From Kitasatospora phosalacinea (GTDB lineage Bacteria > Actinomycetota > Actinomycetes > Streptomycetales > Streptomycetaceae), in NCBI RefSeq assembly GCF_030268885.1, contig NZ_BSSA01000007.1:62001-126000 (forward strand): 64,000 nt of DNA. The letters are read 5' to 3'. Positions 16,243 through 23,150 of the stretch are shown one piece after another. Each line of letters opens with the position of its first letter. The first letter of the stretch is position 1. The notes below the pieces were generated by a model that ran no database searches, was not told the origin of the DNA, and was given only the letters and a program-made list of their open reading frames with translations. Made by a program: the position numbers and the translations under genes.

Positions 16243-17030
16243 CGCTTCGCCTCCTGGCCCAGCACCGCCTGGTACGGGTGGCGGCTGCCGAGGTCGACCC
16301 GGACGTCCAGGGCCAGCGGGCCGTCCAGCGCGACGCCCTGCGGGAGCCGGGCGTAGGCGACCCAGACGGGGGCGCCGCCGGCGGGCAGGCCGGGGACGGC
16401 GACCGGGAGGGTGCCGTCGAGGGTGTCGGCGCGGACGGGCAGCGGTTCGACCCGGTCGACGAGGGCGCGGATCGCACCGCCGCCGGGCACCGGCACCAGG
16501 ACGGGCAGGCCGGGGGCGAGCTTCGCGGCCCGCGCCGGGTCGTCCACCAGCAGCCGGACGGTGGCCGGGGCGTCGGCCCGGTCCAGCGCCAGCACGGGGG
16601 TGCCGGGGGCGAGCGGAGCACCGGGGGCGGCCAGCAGGGCGCTGACGGTGCCGGCGGCGGGGGCGGTCAGCTCGGTGCGCGCGGTGCCGTCGCCGACCAG
16701 CGCCAGCACCTGTCCGGCGGCGACCCGCTCGCCCGGCCGGACCTCGAACTCGACCAGGCTGCCCGCGCGTTCGGCGGCGACCCGGACGGGGGCGTCCCCG
16801 TGCGCGGCGACCGCGGGCACGGTCATGGTGTGCGGGAGCCTGCCCCACACCGCCCAGCCCGCGCCCGCACCGACGGCCAGCGCCAGGGCGGCGCCGGCCA
16901 GCCACAGCCGGGGCCCGATCAGCCGGACGGGCTGGTCGAGCCCGGGTTCCAGCACGGCAGCGGCCCGGGCGGCGGCAACGGCCGCGGTCTGCGGACGCTG
17001 CCGTTCCTCGGGTTCGGTCACGGTGGTCAT
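16239..17030 (-). CDS. HlyD-like membrane-fusion/secretion adaptor
   Basis: This 263-aa protein has one N-terminal membrane segment (about 42-65, WLAGAALALAVGAGAGWAVW). A lipoyl-like split hairpin region follows (SLVEFEVRPGERVAAGQVLALVGDGTARTEL, then TAPAAGTVSALLAAPGAPLAPGTPVLAL), typical of HlyD-type adaptors. In a monoderm organism such adaptors accompany peptide exporters in NHLP/NHLM RiPP clusters. It is translationally coupled to both neighbours by ATGA overlaps (17027-17030 and 16239-16242), so its expression is tied to the P450 and exporter. It is short for an HlyD protein and has no evident long coiled coil. Confidence 0.85.
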   Translation of the reverse strand: MTTVTEPEERQRPQTAAVAAARAAAVLEPGLDQPVRLIGPRLWLAGAALALAVGAGAGWAVWGRLPHTMTVPAVAAHGDAPVRVAAERAGSLVEFEVRPGERVAAGQVLALVGDGTARTELTAPAAGTVSALLAAPGAPLAPGTPVLALDRADAPATVRLLVDDPARAAKLAPGLPVLVPVPGGGAIRALVDRVEPLPVRADTLDGTLPVAVPGLPAGGAPVWVAYARLPQGVALDGPLALDVRVDLGSRHPYQAVLGQEAKR

Positions 17031-18277
17031 GCCGCCACCTCCATCGGCGCGGGCCGCGGCGCGGCGCGCAGCGGGCAGGCCACCGGCAGTTCGCGGATCC
17101 CGCCGAAGGCGAACTGCTCGTTCGGGCGGGCGGTGGCGTCGGTCAGGGTGGTGCTCAACTCCCGTGCGGCGTCGGCCTCGGCGAGGCCGCGCAGGACGGC
17201 GGCGCCCGCGATCAGGGAGAGCGGGGCGCCCAGGCAGTGGTGCGGGCCGTGGCCGAAGGCGAGGTGCTGGCGTTCGGGGCGGTCGGGGTCGAAGCGGTCG
17301 GGGTCGGCGAAGCGGCGCGGGTCCCGGTTGGCGGCGGCGTACAGCAGCATGGCGACGCTGCCGGCCGGGAGGACGGTGTCGCCGAGCGCGACCTCGCGGG
17401 TCAGCGCGCGGGCGCTGGCCCGGACGGGACTGCCGAGGCGCTGCGCCTCGTCGAACACGGCGGCGGCCAGGTCGGGTCGGGCGCGCAGTCGGGCGGCCAG
17501 GCCGGGGGTGCGGATCAACTCCCAGGCGGCGACGGCCAGTCCGGAGGTGAGCGTCTCCAGCCCGTTGGCGAGCAGCATCACCACGAAGGCGAGCAGTTCC
17601 TCGGTGTCGAGCCGTCCTTCGCTACGGGCGACGGTCAGCCTGCTGATCAGGTCGTCGCCGGGGCGGGCGGCCCGTGCGGCGCACAACTCCTCGACGTAGG
17701 CGTGGAATTCGGCGAACTCGGCGTCCAGCTCGGCGGCCCCGGGGCCGGTGCCGGCGGGGTCGAGCATGGCGCGGGAGACCAGGCCGGCCCAGCCGGTGAT
17801 CCGGTCCTGCTCGGAGTCGGGGACGTCCAGGATGGCGCAGGAGACGGCGACCGGCAGCGGGACGGCCAGGTCGGCGACGAGTTCGAAGGAGCCCGCGGCG
17901 ATCAGCGGGGCGAGCAGCCGGGCGGCGGTGGTCTCGATCCGCTCGCGCATCTGCTCCAGCCTGCGGTGGCTGAACGCGGCGGTGGCGAGCCGCTTGAGCC
18001 GGGTGTGGTCGGCGCCGTCGCGCATCGGCAGCATCCGGTTGACCACCTTGAGCAGGGCGGTGTTCCCGGCCCGGGGCAGTCCGACGGTGGTCGGGTCGAC
18101 GTTGGTGCCGGGGTTCATCAGGACGGTGAGGATCTCCTGGTGCCCGGAGACCACGTACAGCGGACCGAGGTCCAGGACGGGCGCCTCGGCCAGCAGCCTG
18201 CGGTAGAGCGCGGGTGGGTCCTGCTGAGCGGCGGGCTGCTGGATGAACCGCGTCAGCTCGTGCCGGAGGCTGTCCAT
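17027..18277 (-). CDS. Cytochrome P450
   Basis: This 416-aa soluble bacterial P450 has an I-helix region ANGLETLTSG (237-246), ExxR as E277-AQ-R280, and the heme-ligand loop FGHGPHHCLG with Cys348. The frame extends upstream to 18373, but ATG 18277 has GGAGAG six bases before it and gives the expected family length. It lies between the precursor and the exporter genes in the RiPP operon and is coupled to the adaptor gene. It probably hydroxylates or cross-links the peptide; the actual reaction cannot be read from sequence. No ferredoxin or ferredoxin reductase gene for it is seen nearby. Confidence 0.92.
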   Translation of the reverse strand: MDSLRHELTRFIQQPAAQQDPPALYRRLLAEAPVLDLGPLYVVSGHQEILTVLMNPGTNVDPTTVGLPRAGNTALLKVVNRMLPMRDGADHTRLKRLATAAFSHRRLEQMRERIETTAARLLAPLIAAGSFELVADLAVPLPVAVSCAILDVPDSEQDRITGWAGLVSRAMLDPAGTGPGAAELDAEFAEFHAYVEELCAARAARPGDDLISRLTVARSEGRLDTEELLAFVVMLLANGLETLTSGLAVAAWELIRTPGLAARLRARPDLAAAVFDEAQRLGSPVRASARALTREVALGDTVLPAGSVAMLLYAAANRDPRRFADPDRFDPDRPERQHLAFGHGPHHCLGAPLSLIAGAAVLRGLAEADAARELSTTLTDATARPNEQFAFGGIRELPVACPLRAAPRPAPMEVAA

Positions 18278-18333
18278 GCCCGGCTCTCCTTCAATCTGGC
18301 GGTGGGGCTGGGGGGGTTCGGGGCCGGAGCGGG

Positions 18334-18373
18334 GTGCGGGGGTGGGCCGCCGGAGAGCGGACCACCCCCGCAC
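18334..18373 (-). terminator. Hairpin between precursor and P450 genes
   Basis: A perfect 12-bp stem (18334-18345 with 18362-18373, loop of 16) begins 11 bases past the precursor stop codon. Partial terminators placed after RiPP precursor genes usually let the small precursor mRNA accumulate above that of the modification genes; I infer the same role here. Confidence 0.65.
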
Positions 18374-18383
18374 AGGACCCGAA

Positions 18384-18548
18384 TTACTCGGCCGAGACCT
18401 CGGCGACGGAGTTCGACACCGAGCTGAAGCTCGACACCGGGCAGGCGGCGGAGAGCAGGGAGGAGACGGAGACGCCGCCGTTGACGGTGTCCAGCTCCTC
18501 GACCTCGATGTCGAACTGCTCGTCCTTGTTGATCTCGTTCTGCGCCAT
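18384..18548 (-). CDS. RiPP precursor peptide, Ser-rich core, double-Gly leader
   Basis: This 54-aa peptide was read directly from the minus strand. AAGGAG lies six bases before ATG 18548, and the stop is TAA at 18384-18386. The leader, residues 1-25, is acidic (MAQNEINKDEQFDIEVEELD, then TVNGG) and ends in a Gly-Gly site. The core, residues 26-54, begins VSVSSLLSAACPVSSF and holds 11 Ser (27, 29, 30, 33, 39, 40, 42, 43, 45, 47, 52), one Cys (36), no Thr and an acidic C-terminus. It sits at the head of an operon with P450, C39 exporter, LanM-like, YcaO and SagB genes, so Ser dehydration plus oxazole/thiazole formation is expected. With a single Cys, at most one thioether could form. The leader is short and does not look like the long nitrile-hydratase or Nif11 type. 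Confidence 0.88.
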   Translation of the reverse strand: MAQNEINKDEQFDIEVEELDTVNGGVSVSSLLSAACPVSSFSSVSNSVAEVSAE

Positions 18549-18710
18549 GGGAGGCTCCTTCGGTTGCGCGGCTCCGGCCCGCTGGTCGGGTCGGTCGCCT
18601 CGGTTTCCCTTTTCCGCCGTTCGCTCCCCGGTCCGGCTTTCGCTTTTCCCGGTTCCGCTCTCGGCGATGTCTCAACTATGACCGGGTTCCGAAAATCCGT
18701 GCAGTAGGAG

Positions 18711-18757
18711 ATGTCAGATTCCGCGGGGCGTAAATGTCACCACCCGAGATGACATTT
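18711..18757. promoter_or_regulatory. AT-rich control region with TGTCA/TGACA inverted repeat
   Basis: In the divergent gap between the precursor and the ABC ATPase gene (18549-18825), AAATGTCA (18732-18739) and TGACATTT (18750-18757) form a perfect 8-bp inverted repeat with a 10-base spacer. A further ATGTCA lies at 18711-18716 and ATGTC at 18667-18671. It is likely an operator for the divergent promoters. The same TGTCA/TGACA half-sites occur upstream of the small genes at 2871 and 3452. Confidence 0.5.
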
Positions 18758-18825
18758 TGCACATGTTCTGACCTGCGGTGATGCGCTACTTGCCGTTCCC
18801 GGCCCGCACCCGTCACGCTGCATGC

Positions 18826-19770
18826 ATGACACCTCTTTCCGAGAAATCCCCGGCCGTGGAGGTAGTGGACCTGCGGCGCAGTTACGGAGAATACGAGGCG
18901 GTGCGCGGCATCTCCTTCTCCATCGCCCGCGGCGAGCTGTTCGCCCTGATCGGCACCAACGGCGCGGGCAAGACCAGCACCCTGGAGGTGCTGGAGGGCC
19001 ACCACCCGCCGACCTCGGGCCGGGTCCGGGTCCTCGGCCTGGACCCGTTCGCGGCGGGCCCGCAGGTCCGCCGCCGCACCGGCGTGATGCTCCAGGAGGG
19101 CGGGTTCTTCAAGGAGTTGACGGTCAAGGAGACCGTGGACTGCTGGCGCTCCTTCACCAGCCGGGCCCGGCCGACCGCCGAGGTGCTGGCACGGGTCGGC
19201 CTGGAGGCGAAGGCCGGCACCCGGGTCGCCCAGCTGTCCGGCGGCGAGCGCCGCCGCCTGGACCTGGCGCTGGCCGTGCTGAACGACCCGGAGCTGCTGT
19301 TCCTGGACGAGCCGACCACCGGCATGGACCCGGAGGCCCGGCGGGCCACCTGGCGGCTGGTCGAGGAGCTGCGCGCGGCGGGCACCACGGTGCTGCTGAC
19401 CACCCACTACCTGGAGGAGGCCCAGCAGTTGGCCGACCGGGTGGCCGTCATGGACCGCGGGGTGATCGCCGCCGCGGGCACCGTCGCCCAGGTGCTGGCC
19501 GACCGCGGCGACCTGATCAGCCTGCCGCTGCCGCCCGGCCGCGACCTCGCCGCCCTGCCCGTGCTGCTGGGCACCGCGCCCGCGTCGGCGAACGGCCGGG
19601 CGGTCTACCGGGTGCCCCGCTCGGCGCCCGCCCTGGCCGCGCTGCACGCCTGGGCGGCCTCCCACGGCGTCGAACTGGACGGCCTGGAGGTGCGCTCCGG
19701 CTCGCTGGAGGACGTCTTCCTCGACCTCGCCGACCGCCACTCACCCACCCCGACGGGAGCGTCCCGATGA
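18826..19770 (+). CDS. ABC transporter ATP-binding protein, divergent from RiPP operon
   Basis: This 314-aa ATPase of the drug/antibiotic exporter (DrrA-like) type has Walker A GTNGAGKTS, the Q-loop in MLQEGGFF, signature LSGGERRRLDLALAVL, Walker B LLFLDEPTTGMDPEARR and the switch His in LLTTHYLEEAQ. The C-terminal extension (about 225-314) is common in this group. ATG 18826 was chosen because the family starts close to the first strand; an in-frame GTG at 18778 is also possible. There is no strong ribosome site, so a leaderless mRNA is conceivable. The stop overlaps the permease start. Divergence from the precursor operon suggests self-immunity or export. Confidence 0.9.
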   Translation: MTPLSEKSPAVEVVDLRRSYGEYEAVRGISFSIARGELFALIGTNGAGKTSTLEVLEGHHPPTSGRVRVLGLDPFAAGPQVRRRTGVMLQEGGFFKELTVKETVDCWRSFTSRARPTAEVLARVGLEAKAGTRVAQLSGGERRRLDLALAVLNDPELLFLDEPTTGMDPEARRATWRLVEELRAAGTTVLLTTHYLEEAQQLADRVAVMDRGVIAAAGTVAQVLADRGDLISLPLPPGRDLAALPVLLGTAPASANGRAVYRVPRSAPALAALHAWAASHGVELDGLEVRSGSLEDVFLDLADRHSPTPTGASR

Positions 19771-20576
19771 GCTGGTCCGCTTACGCCAAGGGGCAGTTCG
19801 CCCTGTCCTGGAAGGTGTTCTGGCGCAACCGGCGCTCCACCTTCATCGGGTTCCTGCTGCCGGTGCTGCTCAACCTGGTGATCGCCGCACCGCTGCGCGA
19901 GAAGGAGATCGGCGGGGTGAACGCCGCCGGGTACGTGGCGGTGGGGCTGCTCGGGCTGGCCCTGGTCACCTCGTTCGTCAACCTGCTGGGCAGCGTGGTG
20001 TCGCGCCGCGAGGAGCTGGTGCTGAAGCGGCTGCGCGGCACCGAGTGCCCGCCGAGCGCGGTCCTGGCCGGGCAGGTGGGCGCGGGCGGGGTGGTGGTGC
20101 TGATCCAGGCGCTGGTGCTGGGCGGCGTCGCGGTCGGCTGGTTCGGGGCGCCGCTGCCCGCCGATCCGGTGCTGCTGCTGCTCGTCCTGCTCGGCGGCCA
20201 CCTGCTGTTCTCGGTGCTGGCGGTGGCCCTGTCGGGGGTGACGCCCTCGACGGAGTCCGCGCCGCTGGTGGCGACGCCGGTGCTGGTGCTGTGCATGTTC
20301 GGCGCGGGCGTGTTCACCCCGGTCGCGGGCCTGCCCGACTGGCTGCGGGGGCCGTCCGGCGCGCTGCCGCTCTCCCCGGTGGTCCGGGGGCTGCGCACCG
20401 CCTGGTTCGGTCGCGAGTTCGGCGCGGAGACCTGGGCGGGCGGCCCGCTGCGGGAGCTGGACCTGGTGCACGGCTGGACGTCCGCCTGGCCGTCGCTGCT
20501 GCTGCTGGCCGCCTGGCTGGCCGGGGCCGCGGTGCTCTCCCGGCGCCTGATGCGCTGGGAGCCGCGCCGCGGCTGA
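19767..20576 (+). CDS. ABC-2 type transporter permease
   Basis: This 269-aa membrane protein has about six hydrophobic segments (around residues 25-43, 58-78, 105-130, 138-160, 170-190 and 240-260), typical of ABC-2 permeases paired with DrrA-like ATPases. The ATG at 19767 overlaps the ATPase stop (ATGA), so the two are co-translated. The conserved LKRLRGTECPPSAVLAGQ region after the second segment is usual in the family. The transported substrate is unknown; position beside the RiPP precursor suggests the mature peptide. Confidence 0.88.
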   Translation: MSWSAYAKGQFALSWKVFWRNRRSTFIGFLLPVLLNLVIAAPLREKEIGGVNAAGYVAVGLLGLALVTSFVNLLGSVVSRREELVLKRLRGTECPPSAVLAGQVGAGGVVVLIQALVLGGVAVGWFGAPLPADPVLLLLVLLGGHLLFSVLAVALSGVTPSTESAPLVATPVLVLCMFGAGVFTPVAGLPDWLRGPSGALPLSPVVRGLRTAWFGREFGAETWAGGPLRELDLVHGWTSAWPSLLLLAAWLAGAAVLSRRLMRWEPRRG

Positions 20577-20792
20577 CCCGCCGTCGGCCGTCCGCGCGCC
20601 GCGGTCGGTTAACGCCGCCTACTCACCTCCGACCGGCCCGCCCGTCCCGAAGTGCCCCTCCGCCGGGGGACTTCCGGCCGTGGCGGGCCGTCGGCGTGTC
20701 GCCGGATGCTGAATGGTGCGGGTCGTCCCCCGCCCCCGCCGCGGGCCGGACGTCCCGCCCTGCTCCTGCCCGCCACCCACCGGAGGCCCGTG

Positions 20793-21278
20793 ATGTCCCG
20801 AAGTCGACCGCAGCTCAGCCTGTTGACGCTCGACAGCTCCCCCGAGTCGGTCGCCGGGGCCCGCCGCCACACCGCGCAGGTGCTGCAGTGCTGGCGGGCC
20901 AGGGTCGAACTCTCCGACGCCGCCCGGCTGGTGGTCTCCGAGCTGGCCACCAACGCGGTCCGGGCCCGCTGCGACCCCGACGGGTTCGCCCTCTCCCTGG
21001 TGCTGCACGACGGCGCGCTGCTGGTCCAGGTCGGCGACCAGGACCCGCGTCCGCCCCGCCCCCGGGTGGCCGGCCCCGACGCGACCGGCGGGCGCGGCCT
21101 GCACCTGGTCGACGAACTCTCCTCCCGCTGGGGCTACTACCGCACCTCGCCGCGCGGCAAGGTCGTCTGGGCCGAGCTCCCCACCGCGGACGGCTCCGGG
21201 CCCGGCTTCCGCACCACCGTGGTCGACGTCCGGCTGCCCGCGCTCCCGACCGCCCCGCCGCCCGTCGAACAGCACTGA
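20793..21278 (+). CDS. RsbW-like ATP-binding protein (HATPase_c_2)
   Basis: This 161-aa GHKL-fold protein is of the anti-sigma factor/serine kinase type common in streptomycetes. It has the N box VSELATNAVRAR (about 45-56) and G boxes including DATGGRGLHLVDELSSRWGYY (about 93-113). The ATG at 20793 was chosen because GGAGG lies six bases upstream; an overlapping GTG is one codon earlier and the open frame extends further left without a good site. There is no membrane segment or receiver. No sigma factor or STAS antagonist is next to it, so the partner is unknown. Confidence 0.85.
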   Translation: MSRSRPQLSLLTLDSSPESVAGARRHTAQVLQCWRARVELSDAARLVVSELATNAVRARCDPDGFALSLVLHDGALLVQVGDQDPRPPRPRVAGPDATGGRGLHLVDELSSRWGYYRTSPRGKVVWAELPTADGSGPGFRTTVVDVRLPALPTAPPPVEQH

Positions 21279-21295
21279 CCTCCGGCCCGGTGCGG

Positions 21296-21787
21296 TCACC
21301 AGGCCACGGGGTAGCGCACCGGATGACCGCCGACCCGGTGCGGCAGCAGGCCGAACAGCACCAGGACGGCGGCGGCCAGGGCCAGCAGCGGCAGGAAGAG
21401 CACCGGCCGCGGCGACTGCAGCACCACGATCACCGCGGTCGCCGCCGCGGGCGAGTGCGGCACGTGCGCGACCAGCATCGCCACCAGCGCCAGCCCGCCC
21501 GCCACCGCCGCCGCCCACGGCCCCGGCCCGGCCACCGCGAGCACCAGGAACCCCACCGCGGCGGACAGCAGCTGCCCGCCCACCAGGTTCCGCGGCTGCG
21601 AGATCGGCAGTCCGGGCGCGCCGTGCACCAGCGCCGCGCTCGCCGCCAGCGGCGGGATCAGCACCGGCTGGTGCAGCACCACGCCGACCGCGACCAGCAC
21701 CAGCAGTGCCCCCGTGGCAAAGCTTCCGGCCCGCATCGCGTGCCACGCCCGGCGTCCCAGCGAGGCGGCGTTCGGGGTGACGGACAT
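21296..21787 (-). CDS. HPP family membrane protein
   Basis: This 163-aa integral membrane protein has four hydrophobic segments. It has the family-typical stretches [29 protein letters not shown] and [11 protein letters not shown], which correspond to the HPP domain found in some nitrite-transport-related proteins. The role in actinomycetes is not established. It runs convergent to the RsbW-like gene with 17 bases between stops. Its upstream side faces the decayed Scr1-type regulator region. Confidence 0.85.
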   Translation of the reverse strand: MSVTPNAASLGRRAWHAMRAGSFATGALLVLVAVGVVLHQPVLIPPLAASAALVHGAPGLPISQPRNLVGGQLLSAAVGFLVLAVAGPGPWAAAVAGGLALVAMLVAHVPHSPAAATAVIVVLQSPRPVLFLPLLALAAAVLVLFGLLPHRVGGHPVRYPVAW

Positions 21788-21840
21788 GCGGAACCTTCCT
21801 GATCAGCGGATATGCGTTCCCAGGATCTTAAACAGACTGT

Positions 21841-21877
21841 TGACGTTTCAAGAACCCATTTGCCTTAGAGGCAAATC
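21841..21877. promoter_or_regulatory. Promoter-like sequence with perfect inverted repeat
   Basis: TTGACG at 21841-21846 resembles a -35 box. Eighteen to nineteen bases downstream lies CTTAGA/TTAGAG. Overlapping it, ATTTGCC (21859-21865) and GGCAAAT (21871-21877) form a perfect 7-bp inverted repeat around TTAGA. It is likely an operator for the Scr1-type module downstream. Confidence 0.45.
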
Positions 21878-22013
21878 CGCGGGCAGTGTCACGCGGGGCG
21901 AGCTCGCCCAGCGTGGTGACGCCCTCCCGCCCGGCAGGGCCGGTCGCACGCCGTGCTCGGACGGCAACCCCGCGAGCCGCCACGCCGGCTCCACGGCGTC
22001 CGCCGCCTCCTCC

Positions 22014-22821
22014 CCCAGCGCCTTCTACGGGGCGGAGGTCCGCAGGCTCCACGAGGAGAAGGGGCTCTCCCCGAGCGCGCTGGGCGAACTGGTCTTCTGC
22101 TCCGGCGCGTACATCGGCCGGATCGAAGTCGCGGTCCGCAAACCGCAAACCGCAGGCGGACCTCTCCGAACGACTCGACGCGGCCCCGGGCACCGGAGGC
22201 CACTTCACCCGCCTCTACCCCATGGTGGCCCGCGCCCGGCATGCCGCCCACTTCGCCCGCGCCGCCGAGCTGGAGGCCCAGGCCGGGACGATCTCCCACT
22301 ACGCGCCCACCCTGGTGACAGGACTGCTGCAGACGGCCGACCACGCACGCGCCGTCGTCCGTGCGGCGAAGCCGTTCGCGGCGGCCGAAGCGGTGGACGA
22401 CGCGGTGGACGACGCGATGGCGGCCAGGCTCGAACGGGCCCGCATCCTGGCCGGTCCAACAGCGCCCTTGTTGTGGGTGATCCTCCACGAAGCGGTGCTC
22501 CGGACGCCCGTCGGTGGCGGTCCCGTGATGGCCGATCAGCTACGCCGCCTCCTGGCGCTGGCCGAGGCGGGCAGACTCCTGCTCCAGGTACTGCCGTTCA
22601 GCGCCGGGCACACGCGATGACCGCAAGCTCGGTCCTCCTGGTGACATTCGCGGAAGCCCCGCCGGTGGCACACGTAGAGGGCCTGCACTCGGGCCAGTTG
22701 CTCGACGATCCGGTCCTGGTCGCCCGCTGCCAGGGGTCATACGATTTGGCCAGGGCCGTCGCGCTGTCGCCAGTGGCGTCCCTGGCCCTGATCGAGTCGG
22801 CGGCGGAGGAATACGCACATG
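22014..22821 (+). pseudogene. Frameshifted Scr1-type (HTH + DUF5753) regulator
   Basis: The pieces of one regulator lie in different frames. The HTH part ([20 protein letters not shown] ... [14 protein letters not shown]) is interrupted by a tandem duplication of AAACCGC (22140-22146 and 22147-22153). Removing one copy joins it to [20 protein letters not shown] and the DUF5753 body. Near 22605-22616 a missing base, probably one G of a G run, ends the frame after FSAGHTR; the family tail ([20 protein letters not shown] ... [12 protein letters not shown]) follows in another frame. That frame lacks the usual stop before the DUF397 gene, and no convincing start codon is seen. Decay is likely, but sequencing error cannot be ruled out for the single-base lesion. 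Confidence 0.78.
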
Positions 22822-23028
22822 AGTGGAGCGACCGGCCTCAGCCCCTCCACCTGGCGCAAGTCGTCCTACAGCGACGGCAACGGCGGCGAGTGCGTGGAGG
22901 TGGACGACGCCGACCCCGGCACCGTCCGCGACTCCAAGGACCCCGACGGGCCCCGCCTCGCCTTCACCACCCGCGCCTGGCAGGCCTTCGTCACCAGCCT
23001 CGAGGCGGGCGACCTCCCCGTCGCGTGA
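22819..23028 (+). CDS. DUF397 protein
   Basis: This 69-aa protein has the DUF397 signature ([19 protein letters not shown] and [22 protein letters not shown]). These small proteins are the usual partners of Scr1/DUF5753 HTH regulators and are proposed toxin-antitoxin-like or signalling pairs. This copy is intact although the regulator just upstream is frameshifted. A second, intact pair lies at 37200-38260. Confidence 0.88.
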   Translation: MSGATGLSPSTWRKSSYSDGNGGECVEVDDADPGTVRDSKDPDGPRLAFTTRAWQAFVTSLEAGDLPVA

Positions 23029-23037
23029 CGACCCGGC

Positions 23038-23067
23038 GGCCCCGGCGTGACGTCTGCCGCCGGGGCC
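23038..23067. terminator. Hairpin after DUF397 gene
   Basis: A 10-bp stem (23038-23047 with 23058-23067, loop of ten) lies just past the DUF397 stop and before the convergent oxidoreductase gene. Confidence 0.6.
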
Positions 23068-23150
23068 TTCGCATGCCCGCAGCCGCCGTAACTCCCCTCT
23101 CCCACAGGAGATTGACCCGCGGGTCCACCCGGGCGGGCAGGCGGGCGGCA

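Noticed and set aside
17027..18373. Longer P450 start at 18373
   Set aside because: The extra 32 residues are low-complexity, read through the precursor-P450 hairpin and lack a ribosome site; ATG 18277 has one.
18334..18681. Plus-strand 115-codon frame over the precursor gene
   Set aside because: It is antisense to the precursor, has no good ribosome site, and does not resemble a known protein. The minus-strand frame has leader, GG site, stop and operon context.
18826..20576. Divergent ABC pair as the main exporter of the RiPP
   Set aside because: The operon already encodes a C39 exporter with its adaptor, which fits the GG leader better; immunity is the more likely role of the divergent pair.
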